Part shown: in pieces, positions 17,008 through 24,580 of the stretch | Position numbering within the stretch: the stretch's first letter is position 1 | How the letters are laid out: each line of letters begins with the position of its first letter | Assembly: GCA_964514105.1 (NCBI GenBank) | Contig: CAZEPJ010000003.1 | Coordinates: 1-64,000, forward strand | From: CAZEPJ01 sp964514105 | GTDB taxonomy: Bacteria > Desulfobacterota > Desulfocorpusculales > Desulfocorpusculum | Length of the DNA: 64,000 nucleotides | Direction of reading: 5' to 3' | Made by a program: the position numbers and the translations under genes | Notes under the pieces: model-generated | Seen by the model: only the letters and a program-made list of their open reading frames with translations | What the model was told of the DNA's origin: nothing | Database searches by the model: none

Positions 17008-18753
17008 ATGGAACTCAGATGGACCGTCATGTGCGCCCTGGCCCTTTTGTTGGGGACCGGGTGCACGGCGCCGCTGTATGGGACCGGGGCCGCTCCTCAG
17101 GCCGCGGCATCCGGCCCTTCCGTTCTGCCCTCGGAGATCGAGAGGGGTTCCGAGGCCACATTCCGCCTCCTCCTGAGCCTGCTCAAGGCTCAGGGCGGCG
17201 GCAAGGAAGCCGCCCTGGAGGAAGCCGCCAGGGCCGTGGCGTCGGACCCCGACTCCCCGTACCTGCGCCTGCTGTTGGCTCAGCTCCTGGCTCAGAACGG
17301 ACGCCTGGGGGAGGCCGTGTCCGAAGCCCGGAAGGCCGTTTCATTGCGGGAGGATGACGCCAGGAACCATCTGATGCTGGCGGACCTGCTGTCGGCATCC
17401 GGATCGCCTCAGGAGGCCGTGTCCCACTACCACAGGGCGACCGAGCTGGAGCCGGGCAACCTGGAGGGGAGCCTGCGGTTGGCCAACCTGCTCCGGGAGG
17501 CCAAGCGGCATGAGGAGGCCGTGGCCGTGCTGGAGCGAAGCGCGCTGGCCAGACCCAAGGATCCCCTGGGGCCTTACTACCTGGCCAGGTTGTACCTGGA
17601 GATGAAGGACCTGCCCAAGGCGGTGGAATCTTTGAATCGAAGCCTGGCCCTTCGGCCCGACTTTACCGCGGCCCTCCTGGAGATGGGAAACCTTCACGAG
17701 CAGCAGAAGCGTTGGGACGAGGCCGTATCCTTCTATCGCCGGGTCCTGCAGGCAGAACCTTCCAACCAGCGAGCCCTGGTGCGGTTGGGACAGATCTACA
17801 TCTCCCAGGATCGCTTCCAGGAGGCAGTCCAACTCTTCGAACGCATCAAGATGATGCATCCCAACAACGCCGAGATCCGCATGAAGGTCGGGCTCCTCTA
17901 CATGGAGCTCAAGCGCCACAAAGAGGCCATCGCGGAGTTTCAAACGGCCGTGAACCAGGGCCTGCGCGTGGACCAGAACCGCCTCTACCTGGCCACGGCC
18001 CTGGAGGAATCGGGGGATGCGGATCGGGCCCTGGCTGAATTCGAGAGGATTCCGGCCGATTCAGACCTGTACGGCGAGGCCCTGGTTCATATTGCGGGCA
18101 TCCTGGACAAGAAGGGAGATTTGCCTCGGGCCCTGGGGATCCTGGAGGAGGCGGTGGCCAAGCTCCCCAGGGAGGATCTGCTGGCCCGTTTTCTGGCCCG
18201 GCTCTATAGCAAGGCCAAACGGCACCAGGATGCCGTGGATGTCCTGGAGAGGGCCTTGGGGAGCGACACGGACAACCCCAAGCTCCACTTCGCCCTGGGG
18301 GTGGCGTACGACAAGGCCGGGAAGAGCGAGCGAACCATCGCCCAGATGGAGCGCGTCATTGCCCTTGAGCCCGAAAATGCCGACGCCCTGAACTATCTGG
18401 GGTACACCCTGGCCGTGCAGGGCATCCGGCTGGATGAGGCCGAGCAATTGATCCGGCGGGCCCTGGCGGTCCGGCCCAACGACGGGTACATCACCGACAG
18501 CCTGGGCTGGGTTTTCTTTCAGAAGAACGACATCGAGGCCGCCGTCCGGGAACTGCAGAAGGCCCACGAGATCGTCCCGGGGGATCCGGTGATCATGGAG
18601 CATCTGGCCGATGCGCTGCTCCGGCAGGGCCACCGGCAGAAGGCCCTGGAGCTGTATGAGAGGGCCATGGGGCTGGAGTCCGAGGAACGTTCGGAGGCGC
18701 AGAAAGAGGCCCTGGGAGAGAAGATCGAACGGCTCCGGAAGGCCACACAGTGA
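17008..18753 (+). CDS. TPR-repeat lipoprotein
   Basis: A 581-residue protein with a lipoprotein-type signal (MCALALLLGTGC, about residues 8-19), so probably membrane-anchored and facing the periplasm. The rest is a solenoid of about 14 tetratricopeptide repeats with typical A-L-G-x-Y spacing, for example LALRPDFTAALLEMGNLHEQ and NYLGYTLAVQGIRLDEAEQL. GGGAG precedes the ATG at 17008; a GTG at 16987 is less likely. It lies 7 bases before the LolB-like gene. TPR proteins of this kind scaffold complexes, but no partner is obvious beyond that neighbour. Confidence 0.85.
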   Translation: MELRWTVMCALALLLGTGCTAPLYGTGAAPQAAASGPSVLPSEIERGSEATFRLLLSLLKAQGGGKEAALEEAARAVASDPDSPYLRLLLAQLLAQNGRLGEAVSEARKAVSLREDDARNHLMLADLLSASGSPQEAVSHYHRATELEPGNLEGSLRLANLLREAKRHEEAVAVLERSALARPKDPLGPYYLARLYLEMKDLPKAVESLNRSLALRPDFTAALLEMGNLHEQQKRWDEAVSFYRRVLQAEPSNQRALVRLGQIYISQDRFQEAVQLFERIKMMHPNNAEIRMKVGLLYMELKRHKEAIAEFQTAVNQGLRVDQNRLYLATALEESGDADRALAEFERIPADSDLYGEALVHIAGILDKKGDLPRALGILEEAVAKLPREDLLARFLARLYSKAKRHQDAVDVLERALGSDTDNPKLHFALGVAYDKAGKSERTIAQMERVIALEPENADALNYLGYTLAVQGIRLDEAEQLIRRALAVRPNDGYITDSLGWVFFQKNDIEAAVRELQKAHEIVPGDPVIMEHLADALLRQGHRQKALELYERAMGLESEERSEAQKEALGEKIERLRKATQ

Positions 18754-18760
18754 GGCATGG

Positions 18761-19561
18761 ATGAGAGGTCTTGACGGTTGGACGCGTTGGGGGGTCCTGC
18801 TTGTTGGGGGGGTGATGCTGGCCCTGTGGGGGTGTACGGTCCCCGCGACGCTCCCCAGGACTCCCCTCTCGGCGACGACCGACGGCATCCTGAAGAGACT
18901 CCAGGAGGACGACGAAGGGGTGCGAACCATGCAGGCATTCGGGAGCCTCAGGTGGTCGCGCGGGGGCGAGAAAGGGAGCGTGGATCACGCCATTATCATT
19001 CGAAGGCCCGACGCCCTGCGGTTGGAAGCCCTCACCCCTATGGGCCCCGCCTTGTTCAGCCTGGTCCTGCGCATGGGGAAGGTGGAGCTGTTCGCCCCTT
19101 CCGAATCCAAGGTGTACCAGGGGGACGCCTCGGTGGAGCTCATGGAGCGGTTCTTCGCGCTGCCCCTCAAACCCCAGGAGGCCATGGCCGTTCTGTGCGG
19201 GCGGGTGCCCATCTGCGCGGTGCAGCGGGCAACGAGCCGGGCCGAGGGGAACCTGCTTTTGCTGGATATCACTTGCCAGTCCGAGGGGTGGACCCAGCGG
19301 ATCCGCGTGGAACCCACCACACAGGACGTCGTGGGATTCAACATCCTCGACCCGTCCGGGGACGTCGTCTTCTCGGTGAACTGGGGGGATTTCCTGGAGG
19401 TGGACGGCGTCCGGCTGCCAGGAGAGGTGCGTGCGGAGATGCCCTCCAAGGGCAACAGCCTGATCGTGCGGTACAAGGACGTGGAGGTCAACGCCCCCAT
19501 CTCCGAGGAACGGTTTCAGCTGCGGATCCCGCCTGGAACGGACATTCGGCCCCTTTCGTAG
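18761..19561 (+). CDS. LolB-like / DUF4292-type outer-membrane lipoprotein
   Basis: A 266-residue lipoprotein with signal GVLLVGGVMLALWGC and Cys at about residue 25. The mature part resembles the LolA/LolB beta-fold: an amphipathic strand with GSLRWSRGG, hydrophobic strands ALRLEALTPMGPALFSLVLR and RYKDVEVNAPISEERFQLRI near the end, and a terminal PPGTDI motif common in this fold. The role may be lipoprotein or lipid delivery to the outer membrane; LolB itself cannot be proven without alignment. It forms a pair with the TPR lipoprotein. Confidence 0.68.
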   Translation: MRGLDGWTRWGVLLVGGVMLALWGCTVPATLPRTPLSATTDGILKRLQEDDEGVRTMQAFGSLRWSRGGEKGSVDHAIIIRRPDALRLEALTPMGPALFSLVLRMGKVELFAPSESKVYQGDASVELMERFFALPLKPQEAMAVLCGRVPICAVQRATSRAEGNLLLLDITCQSEGWTQRIRVEPTTQDVVGFNILDPSGDVVFSVNWGDFLEVDGVRLPGEVRAEMPSKGNSLIVRYKDVEVNAPISEERFQLRIPPGTDIRPLS

Positions 19562-19648
19562 TGCCGCCCTTCACGAATCCGGCGGGCGTGCCCCTTCCTG
19601 GCAACGGCAGCCACCCCACTCGGCACACGGCGGGGTCGCAATGCCGGA

Positions 19649-19677
19649 TTGACGAATGCCGATCGAAGCGATAAAAT
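19649..19677 (+). promoter_or_regulatory. Sigma70 promoter of the feo locus
   Basis: TTGACG, a 17-base spacer, then TAAAAT: a strong housekeeping-type promoter. Transcription would start near 19684, just before the TTG start of the regulator gene. Confidence 0.72.
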
Positions 19678-19680
19678 AAA

Positions 19681-19705
19681 CCTCCATTAACTAATTTAAG
19701 GTGGG
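19681..19705 (+). promoter_or_regulatory. Imperfect dyad, possible metal-regulator operator
   Basis: CCTCCATTAA-CTAAT-TTAAGGTGGG is an imperfect inverted repeat in an AT-rich island at the predicted transcription start. Its position suits repression by the DtxR/MntR-like protein encoded next. It does not closely match the known DtxR consensus. Confidence 0.4.
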
Positions 19706-19710
19706 TAAAA

Positions 19711-20166
19711 TTGTCCGGTGAACCCCTCTCGTCCGCTGTGGAGGATTACCTCGAGGCCATGTTGCGGCTGGAAGGCGAACGGGGGTTGGTGCGCGCCAAG
19801 GAACTGGCCGAGCGCCTCCGCGTCTCCAATGCAAGCATCTCCAGCATCATGCCCCGATTGGAGCGGTTGGGGTTGGTGACGTACGAGCGGTACGCCCCCC
19901 TTCGACTGACCTCCTTGGGCAGGCGGATGGCCCGAGCCATTGTCCGACGGGAGGACGTCCTGGTCGCCTTCTTCGGGGAGATCCTGGGGATCCCGCCGGC
20001 CCGCGCCCGGGAGGAGGCCTGCCGCATGGAGCATGCCATCAGCCCGGCTTCCCTCAGACGCCTGGAGGCCTTCCTGATGTTCTTGAGGAAGCGGCCTCAC
20101 CTCCTGGAGGGATGGGTCGGGGCCAGGCCGGGCGATGCCATGGAAGCCGAGGAGGCCGCCGTCTGA
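19711..20166 (+). CDS. DtxR/MntR-like metal-dependent transcriptional regulator
   Basis: A 151-residue regulator with an N-terminal winged helix (SSAVEDYLEAMLRLEGERG; recognition region LAERLRVSNASISSIMPRLERLGLV) and a dimerisation/metal domain (AIVRREDVLVAFFGEILGIP, EEACRMEHAISPASLRRLEAF). The Cys-Glu-His cluster of EEACRMEHAIS matches the DtxR metal site. It lacks the C-terminal SH3/FeoA-like domain, as MntR does. It starts at a TTG with AAGGTGGG upstream. It heads the iron locus, 2 bases before feoB. Confidence 0.88.
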   Translation: MSGEPLSSAVEDYLEAMLRLEGERGLVRAKELAERLRVSNASISSIMPRLERLGLVTYERYAPLRLTSLGRRMARAIVRREDVLVAFFGEILGIPPARAREEACRMEHAISPASLRRLEAFLMFLRKRPHLLEGWVGARPGDAMEAEEAAV

Positions 20167-20168
20167 CA

Positions 20169-22154
20169 ATGGGATCCATGCATGCCCAACGGGAGGCCCC
20201 GGGGGCGGCCGCCCCTCCCATGGACCGGATCTTGCTGGTGGGCAATCCCAACGTGGGCAAGAGCGTCCTTTTCGGGGCCCTGACCGGCCGATACGTGACC
20301 GTCTCCAACTATCCGGGGACCACGGTGGAGGTCAGCCGCGGCAACGCCCGGCTTCTCGGGCGGCGCTGCCAGATCATCGACACCCCGGGGATCAACAGCC
20401 TCATGCCCCACTCCGAGGATGAGAGGGTGACACGGGACATCCTCATGGAGGAAGGGGGGCAGCGGGTGATCCAGGTGGCCGACGCCAAGAACCTCCGCCG
20501 CGGCCTCCTGATCACCCTCGAGCTCATGGAAATGGGGCTGCCCGCCATGTTGGCCCTCAACATGGAGGACGAGGCCCGGAACCTGGGTCTGGACACGGAC
20601 GCACACCGACTCTCCCAGATCCTGGGGATTCCGGTGGTCACCACCGTGGCCACGCGCCGGAAGGGAATCGACCGGGTGATCAACGGCCTGGGGGCCCTGC
20701 GGCCGGTGCCGTACCGCCAGCAGCTCACCCCGGATCTGGAGGAGGCCGTGGCTGCCGTGGAGCCCCTGCTGCCCCATTCCCATCTGGCCCCCCGGGCCCT
20801 GGCCCTCATGCTCCTGTCCGGCGACGAGACCCTGGCACGTTGGCTGAACGCCCGGGCCCCCGAGAAGGATGTGGCCGCCATCGGGGAGATCTGCCGGCGC
20901 CTTCAGGCCCGATATGCCGAACCGCTCGCTTACGTCATCAATCAGCTTCGCCTCCGGGCGGTGGACGAGATCGTTGCCCGGGTGGTCCGTCGCAGGAGGG
21001 CACCGCGGGGGCAGTGGGCTCAACGCGCGGGGGATCTGGCCATGCACCCGGTGTGGGGGTTCCTGGTTCTGGGAGGCGTCCTGTTCCTGCTCTATCTGTT
21101 CGTGGGGGAATTCGGGGCTGGGACCCTGGTGGACATCTTGGAGGGGGATCTGTTCCAGGGGGCGCTTCTCCCTTGGGTCCGGGCCCTGGCGGAAGCGTGG
21201 ATCCCGTTGCCTCTGGTCAGGGATCTGCTCATCGGCCCCTATGGCCTCATCTCCATGGCCCTCACCTATGCGGTGGCCATCGTCCTGCCCATCGTGGGGA
21301 CTTTTTTCTTGGCCTTCGGACTCCTGGAGGACTCGGGCTACATGCCCAGGCTGGCCGTCATGGCCAACCGCGCCTTCAGGCTGATCGGGCTCAGCGGCAA
21401 GGCCGTCCTTCCCATGATGCTGGGATTGGGTTGCGACACCATGGCCACCCTGACCACGCGGATTCTGGACTCGCCAAAGGAGCGCATCCTGGTCACCCTG
21501 CTTCTGGCCCTGGGGATCCCCTGCTCGGCCCAGCTCGGCGTCATCCTCGGCATGCTGGGCGGCCTCTCGCCCTGGGCCGTAGCCGTTTGGGCGGGGGTGA
21601 TACTCGCCACCATGGTCGCGGTGGGATACATCGCATCGCGCATCATCCCCGGCGGGGAGGAGGCCTTCATCCTCGAGCTCCCCCCCATCCGCCTTCCCCT
21701 GCTCAAGAACATCGCGGTCAAGACCCTGGCGAGGATCGAGTGGTACCTCAAGGAGGCGGTCCCCCTCTTCGTTCTCGGCACTTTGATCCTCTTTATCCTG
21801 GACCGGGCGGCGTTGCTGGGGAAATTGCAGGCGGCGGCCGATCCCGTGGTGGACCACTGGCTCGGACTGCCCCCCCAGGCCACCGAAGCCTTTCTCATCG
21901 GATTCCTCCGACGGGACTACGGCGCCGCTGGGCTGTTCGCCCTGGCCCGCGACGGCCTGATGGACCCTGCGCAGGTCCTCGTGAGCCTCATCACCATCAC
22001 CCTGTTCGTGCCATGCATCGCCAACGTCCTGATCATCGTCAAGGAGCGGGGATGGACCGTGGCCCTCTGGATGATGCTGGTCATCTTCCCCCTGGCCTTC
22101 GGGGTCGGGGGACTGGTCAACCGGGCCATGCGCTGGACAGGATGGTCGCCATGA
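20169..22154 (+). CDS. feoB: Ferrous iron transporter FeoB
   Basis: Inner-membrane Fe(II) importer with an N-terminal G domain, 661 residues. G1 GNPNVGKS (25-32), G3 DTPG (71-74) and G4 NMED (131-134) are intact; G2 lies in NYPGTTVEVSRG. About 10 transmembrane helices follow from residue 290, with two Gate regions. The conserved cysteines occur as GLGCDTMATLTTR (instead of the commoner GCNVPA form) and GIPCSAQLGVI. The start is uncertain: ATG at 20169 (used), 20178 or 20220, none with a strong ribosome site, suggesting coupling to the preceding gene. Its stop overlaps the next ATG. Confidence 0.94.
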   Translation: MGSMHAQREAPGAAAPPMDRILLVGNPNVGKSVLFGALTGRYVTVSNYPGTTVEVSRGNARLLGRRCQIIDTPGINSLMPHSEDERVTRDILMEEGGQRVIQVADAKNLRRGLLITLELMEMGLPAMLALNMEDEARNLGLDTDAHRLSQILGIPVVTTVATRRKGIDRVINGLGALRPVPYRQQLTPDLEEAVAAVEPLLPHSHLAPRALALMLLSGDETLARWLNARAPEKDVAAIGEICRRLQARYAEPLAYVINQLRLRAVDEIVARVVRRRRAPRGQWAQRAGDLAMHPVWGFLVLGGVLFLLYLFVGEFGAGTLVDILEGDLFQGALLPWVRALAEAWIPLPLVRDLLIGPYGLISMALTYAVAIVLPIVGTFFLAFGLLEDSGYMPRLAVMANRAFRLIGLSGKAVLPMMLGLGCDTMATLTTRILDSPKERILVTLLLALGIPCSAQLGVILGMLGGLSPWAVAVWAGVILATMVAVGYIASRIIPGGEEAFILELPPIRLPLLKNIAVKTLARIEWYLKEAVPLFVLGTLILFILDRAALLGKLQAAADPVVDHWLGLPPQATEAFLIGFLRRDYGAAGLFALARDGLMDPAQVLVSLITITLFVPCIANVLIIVKERGWTVALWMMLVIFPLAFGVGGLVNRAMRWTGWSP

Positions 22155-22381
22155 TGCCCGAGCCTTGCTCGCTCCTCCCCAGACCATGTCCCCTGTGCGG
22201 TCATCGTTTCTCCGGGGAGGCCGGGAAGGGGTGCGAGGGCTGTCCCATGGGGCGGGGCTGCGACCTCGTCCGCTGCCCGCACTGCGGGTACAGGTTTGCG
22301 GAACGCTCCCGGGTGGTGGAGTTCTTCAAGAAGCTAATGAAAAGGAGGCGACTCCATGCGGCATCGGCATCGAGGAGGTGA
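22151..22381 (+). CDS. Eight-cysteine small protein in feo operon
   Basis: A 76-residue protein whose ATG overlaps the feoB stop (ATGA). Cysteines at 6, 13, 16, 28, 31, 37, 42 and 45 form CPLC, CEGC and CPHC pairs, so it looks like a two-site zinc ribbon or an iron-sulfur/metal-binding module. The C-terminus is strongly basic (KKLMKRRR). It overlaps the next gene by 26 bases. It is not classical FeoC (a winged-helix protein) and has no membrane helix, unlike the FeoB-associated Cys-rich membrane protein. The role, perhaps a FeoB accessory or metal sensor, is inferred from position only. Confidence 0.72.
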   Translation: MMPEPCSLLPRPCPLCGHRFSGEAGKGCEGCPMGRGCDLVRCPHCGYRFAERSRVVEFFKKLMKRRRLHAASASRR

Positions 22382-23063
22382 CGATCGGCCCCCGGACGTC
22401 GCTCGATCCATGGAGGATCAGCACCGCCTGGAGGAGTACCTGGAGACCATCTGGTCCTTGAAGGAGCGGGGGATGGAGCGGATCGAGGCGATCCGGGACG
22501 AGATGGGCGAGACCGAGGCGTCTCACCTGCTCCTGGCCCTCATGGAAAACCACTGGATCCGCGTGGACGGCGAGACATTTGCCTTCGAGCCCGAGGGCGA
22601 GGCAAGGGCCCGGGAGATCATCCGAAGGCACCGGCTTGCCGAACGGCTCCTTCACGACGTCCTGGACATGCGATGGGATCAGCTGGAGGAGGACGCCTGC
22701 CGCTTCGAGCATATCCTGAGCGCCGACGTCACGGAGAGCATCTGCACCTTCCTGGGCCATCCCCACACATGTCCGCATGGGAGGCCCATTCCCTCCGGGC
22801 CTTGCTGTCAGCGCTTCGCCAAGGAGGTGGCGCCCCTGGTGCGCCCCCTGTCCGATCTGGGCGTGGGGGATCAGGGGACCATCACCTTCATCACGCCCCG
22901 GTACCGATCCCGGATGCATCAACTCAGTTCCCTGGGCGTCATCCCCGGCACTCCGGTGCGCCTCCAGCAGCGCCAGCCCACGTACGTGATCCAGCTGGGC
23001 GAGACCACCATCGCGCTGGACAAGGATCTGACGCGAAACATTTACGTGCGATCCAAGGGATGA
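22356..23063 (+). CDS. DtxR-like regulator fused to a FeoA/SH3 domain
   Basis: A 235-residue protein. Residues about 25-90 align with a DtxR winged helix (EEYLETIWSLKERG, ending IIRRHRLAERLLHDVL), but the recognition region is replaced by DEMGETEASHLLLALMENHW. Residues 90-155 are the metal/dimerisation domain (EEDACRFEHILS, then GHPHTCPHGRPIP and an extra Cys pair). Residues 155-235 are a FeoA-type SH3 domain (LGVGDQGTITFITP, SLGVIPGTPVRLQQ). AAGGAGG precedes the ATG. There is no separate feoA gene, so this domain may supply FeoA function. Confidence 0.85.
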   Translation: MRHRHRGGDDRPPDVARSMEDQHRLEEYLETIWSLKERGMERIEAIRDEMGETEASHLLLALMENHWIRVDGETFAFEPEGEARAREIIRRHRLAERLLHDVLDMRWDQLEEDACRFEHILSADVTESICTFLGHPHTCPHGRPIPSGPCCQRFAKEVAPLVRPLSDLGVGDQGTITFITPRYRSRMHQLSSLGVIPGTPVRLQQRQPTYVIQLGETTIALDKDLTRNIYVRSKG

Positions 23064-23067
23064 CGGG

Positions 23068-23832
23068 TCAGGGAATGCTTCTCAATCGATGCTCCGCCAT
23101 GCGGGCCTGCTCGCTCTTGGGAAAATCCTTGACCACTTTGGAGTAGAGGTAGCGGGCGCTTTCCGCATCGCCCAGCTTCTCGAAGGCCATGCCCTGTTTG
23201 AGGGTGGCCGGGGCGATCTTGTCCGACTTGGGGTATTGGGAGATCACCTTCTCGTACTCGAGGATCGCCTGCTTGAAGTTCCCCTCCCGGAAGTAGCACT
23301 CCCCGACCCAGAACTGGGCATTGTCCGCCATGGGGGAGTCGGGGAACCGGGCCACCACGGCCGTGAACCCCTCTCTGGCTCGGACATTGTCTCCCTCTTC
23401 AAACCGGAACATGGCGGCCTTGTATAGATCCTCCGCCCGCTCCGGGGGGCCCTGGGGGGCCGGGGCGGGGCCCGGCCTCGGATCCACTGCCGCGCCGGGG
23501 CCCGGTGGGCCGGGCGGGGCGGTGCCCTCCACCTGCCTTCGAAGGGCGTCGATCTCCCGGCTCATCCGCTGATTGTTCGACTCCATCTGCCCGCGAAGGG
23601 TCGAGATCTCCCGCTGTAACACGGTGACCTCGTTGAGCTGATCGGCGATCTGCTTGCTCCCCTTGGCTCGATCCGACTGGAGCTCGGCGACCCGCTGTCG
23701 CAGGTCCCGGATCTGCTGATCGTGCTGCCGCACCTCCCCCTGAAGGCTCTGGAGCTGCCCCTCCGAGGCACACGCCACCACGAGGCACAGGGACAGGAGA
23801 CCGGCCCCTCGGCAAAATGCTCGGAACCGCAT
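23068..23832 (-). CDS. cpoB: Cell division coordinator CpoB (YbgF)
   Basis: Periplasmic TPR protein linked to Tol-Pal and septal peptidoglycan synthesis, 254 residues. The signal ends LCLVVACAS, with a lipoprotein-like Cys. A coiled coil covers about residues 25-95 (trimerisation), a Pro/Gly/Ala linker about 103-128, and three TPR-like repeats fill the C-terminus (DLYKAAMFRFEEGDNVRARE, GECYFREGNFKQAILEYEKV). It is the last gene of the tol-pal operon, converging with the FeoA-fusion gene with only 4 bases between the stops. Confidence 0.93.
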   Translation of the reverse strand: MRFRAFCRGAGLLSLCLVVACASEGQLQSLQGEVRQHDQQIRDLRQRVAELQSDRAKGSKQIADQLNEVTVLQREISTLRGQMESNNQRMSREIDALRRQVEGTAPPGPPGPGAAVDPRPGPAPAPQGPPERAEDLYKAAMFRFEEGDNVRAREGFTAVVARFPDSPMADNAQFWVGECYFREGNFKQAILEYEKVISQYPKSDKIAPATLKQGMAFEKLGDAESARYLYSKVVKDFPKSEQARMAEHRLRSIP

Positions 23833-23921
23833 GGTTCACCCCTCGATCCCAGTGGCCCTGCCCCTGGGGTCTGCCCCCGCCAGGCGAGAGCCGTCCGCTT
23901 TCACCCCGAACCGTCCACCCG

Positions 23922-24476
23922 TCAACGGGATACGATCACGAAGTGCGCCCGTCGGTTCCTCGACCAGGCCGCCTCATTGTGCCCCGGATCCTGGGGCCGC
24001 TCCTTCCCGTAGGAGACCGTCGAGACGCGCCCCTGGTCCACTCCCAGGCTCAGGAGATACTGCTTGACGGCATTGGCCCGTCGTTCGCCCAGGGCCAGGT
24101 TGTATTCGCTGGTCCCGCGCTCGTCGCAGTGCCCCTCGATGAGGACCTTGACGGTGGGATACGACTTGAGGAACAGGGCCTTGTTGGAGACGACCTCCCG
24201 CGCCCGGGGGGACAGGTCGTACTTGTCGTACTCGAAGTACACGTCCTCGCTGGTGAAGGCCGCCTCCGCCTCCCGCCTCTGCCGCTCGGCCGCGGTCAGG
24301 GATTCCTCCGTTGGCCGGCCCCCCGGGCCCATGCCCGATCGGCCGGCAGCGCTGCCGTCAGCCGAGGCCAGTCCTTCGTCCATCTGGACCTGCTTCTTGC
24401 TGCAGGACGCCGTCAACCACGGCAGGGCCACCAGAAGCAGGACCCCGAGGACCCACACGAACTTCCTTCCGGACAT
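23922..24476 (-). CDS. pal: Peptidoglycan-associated lipoprotein Pal
   Basis: Outer-membrane lipoprotein that binds peptidoglycan and TolB, 184 residues. The lipobox is LTASC (Cys at about 25). An OmpA-like domain occupies residues 75-184 with VYFEYDKYDLSPRA, the diaminopimelate-binding motif GHCDERGTSEYN, and GERRANAVKQYLLSLGV. AAGGAGG lies 7 bases before the ATG. It is followed 89 bases later by cpoB. Confidence 0.97.
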   Translation of the reverse strand: MSGRKFVWVLGVLLLVALPWLTASCSKKQVQMDEGLASADGSAAGRSGMGPGGRPTEESLTAAERQRREAEAAFTSEDVYFEYDKYDLSPRAREVVSNKALFLKSYPTVKVLIEGHCDERGTSEYNLALGERRANAVKQYLLSLGVDQGRVSTVSYGKERPQDPGHNEAAWSRNRRAHFVIVSR

Positions 24477-24580
24477 GCCAGGACCTCCTTTCACCTTGGG
24501 AAACGCTCGAATATTCTTGAACCGGAAGAGATCTCCTGTCAAGGGGAAGCCCCTCGCGCCCCATGTCTCCCGCGGAAAGG

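Noticed and set aside
22151..22381. FeoC for the small protein after feoB
   Set aside because: FeoC is a winged-helix protein with at most one iron-sulfur cysteine cluster; this protein has paired CxxC knuckles and no winged helix.
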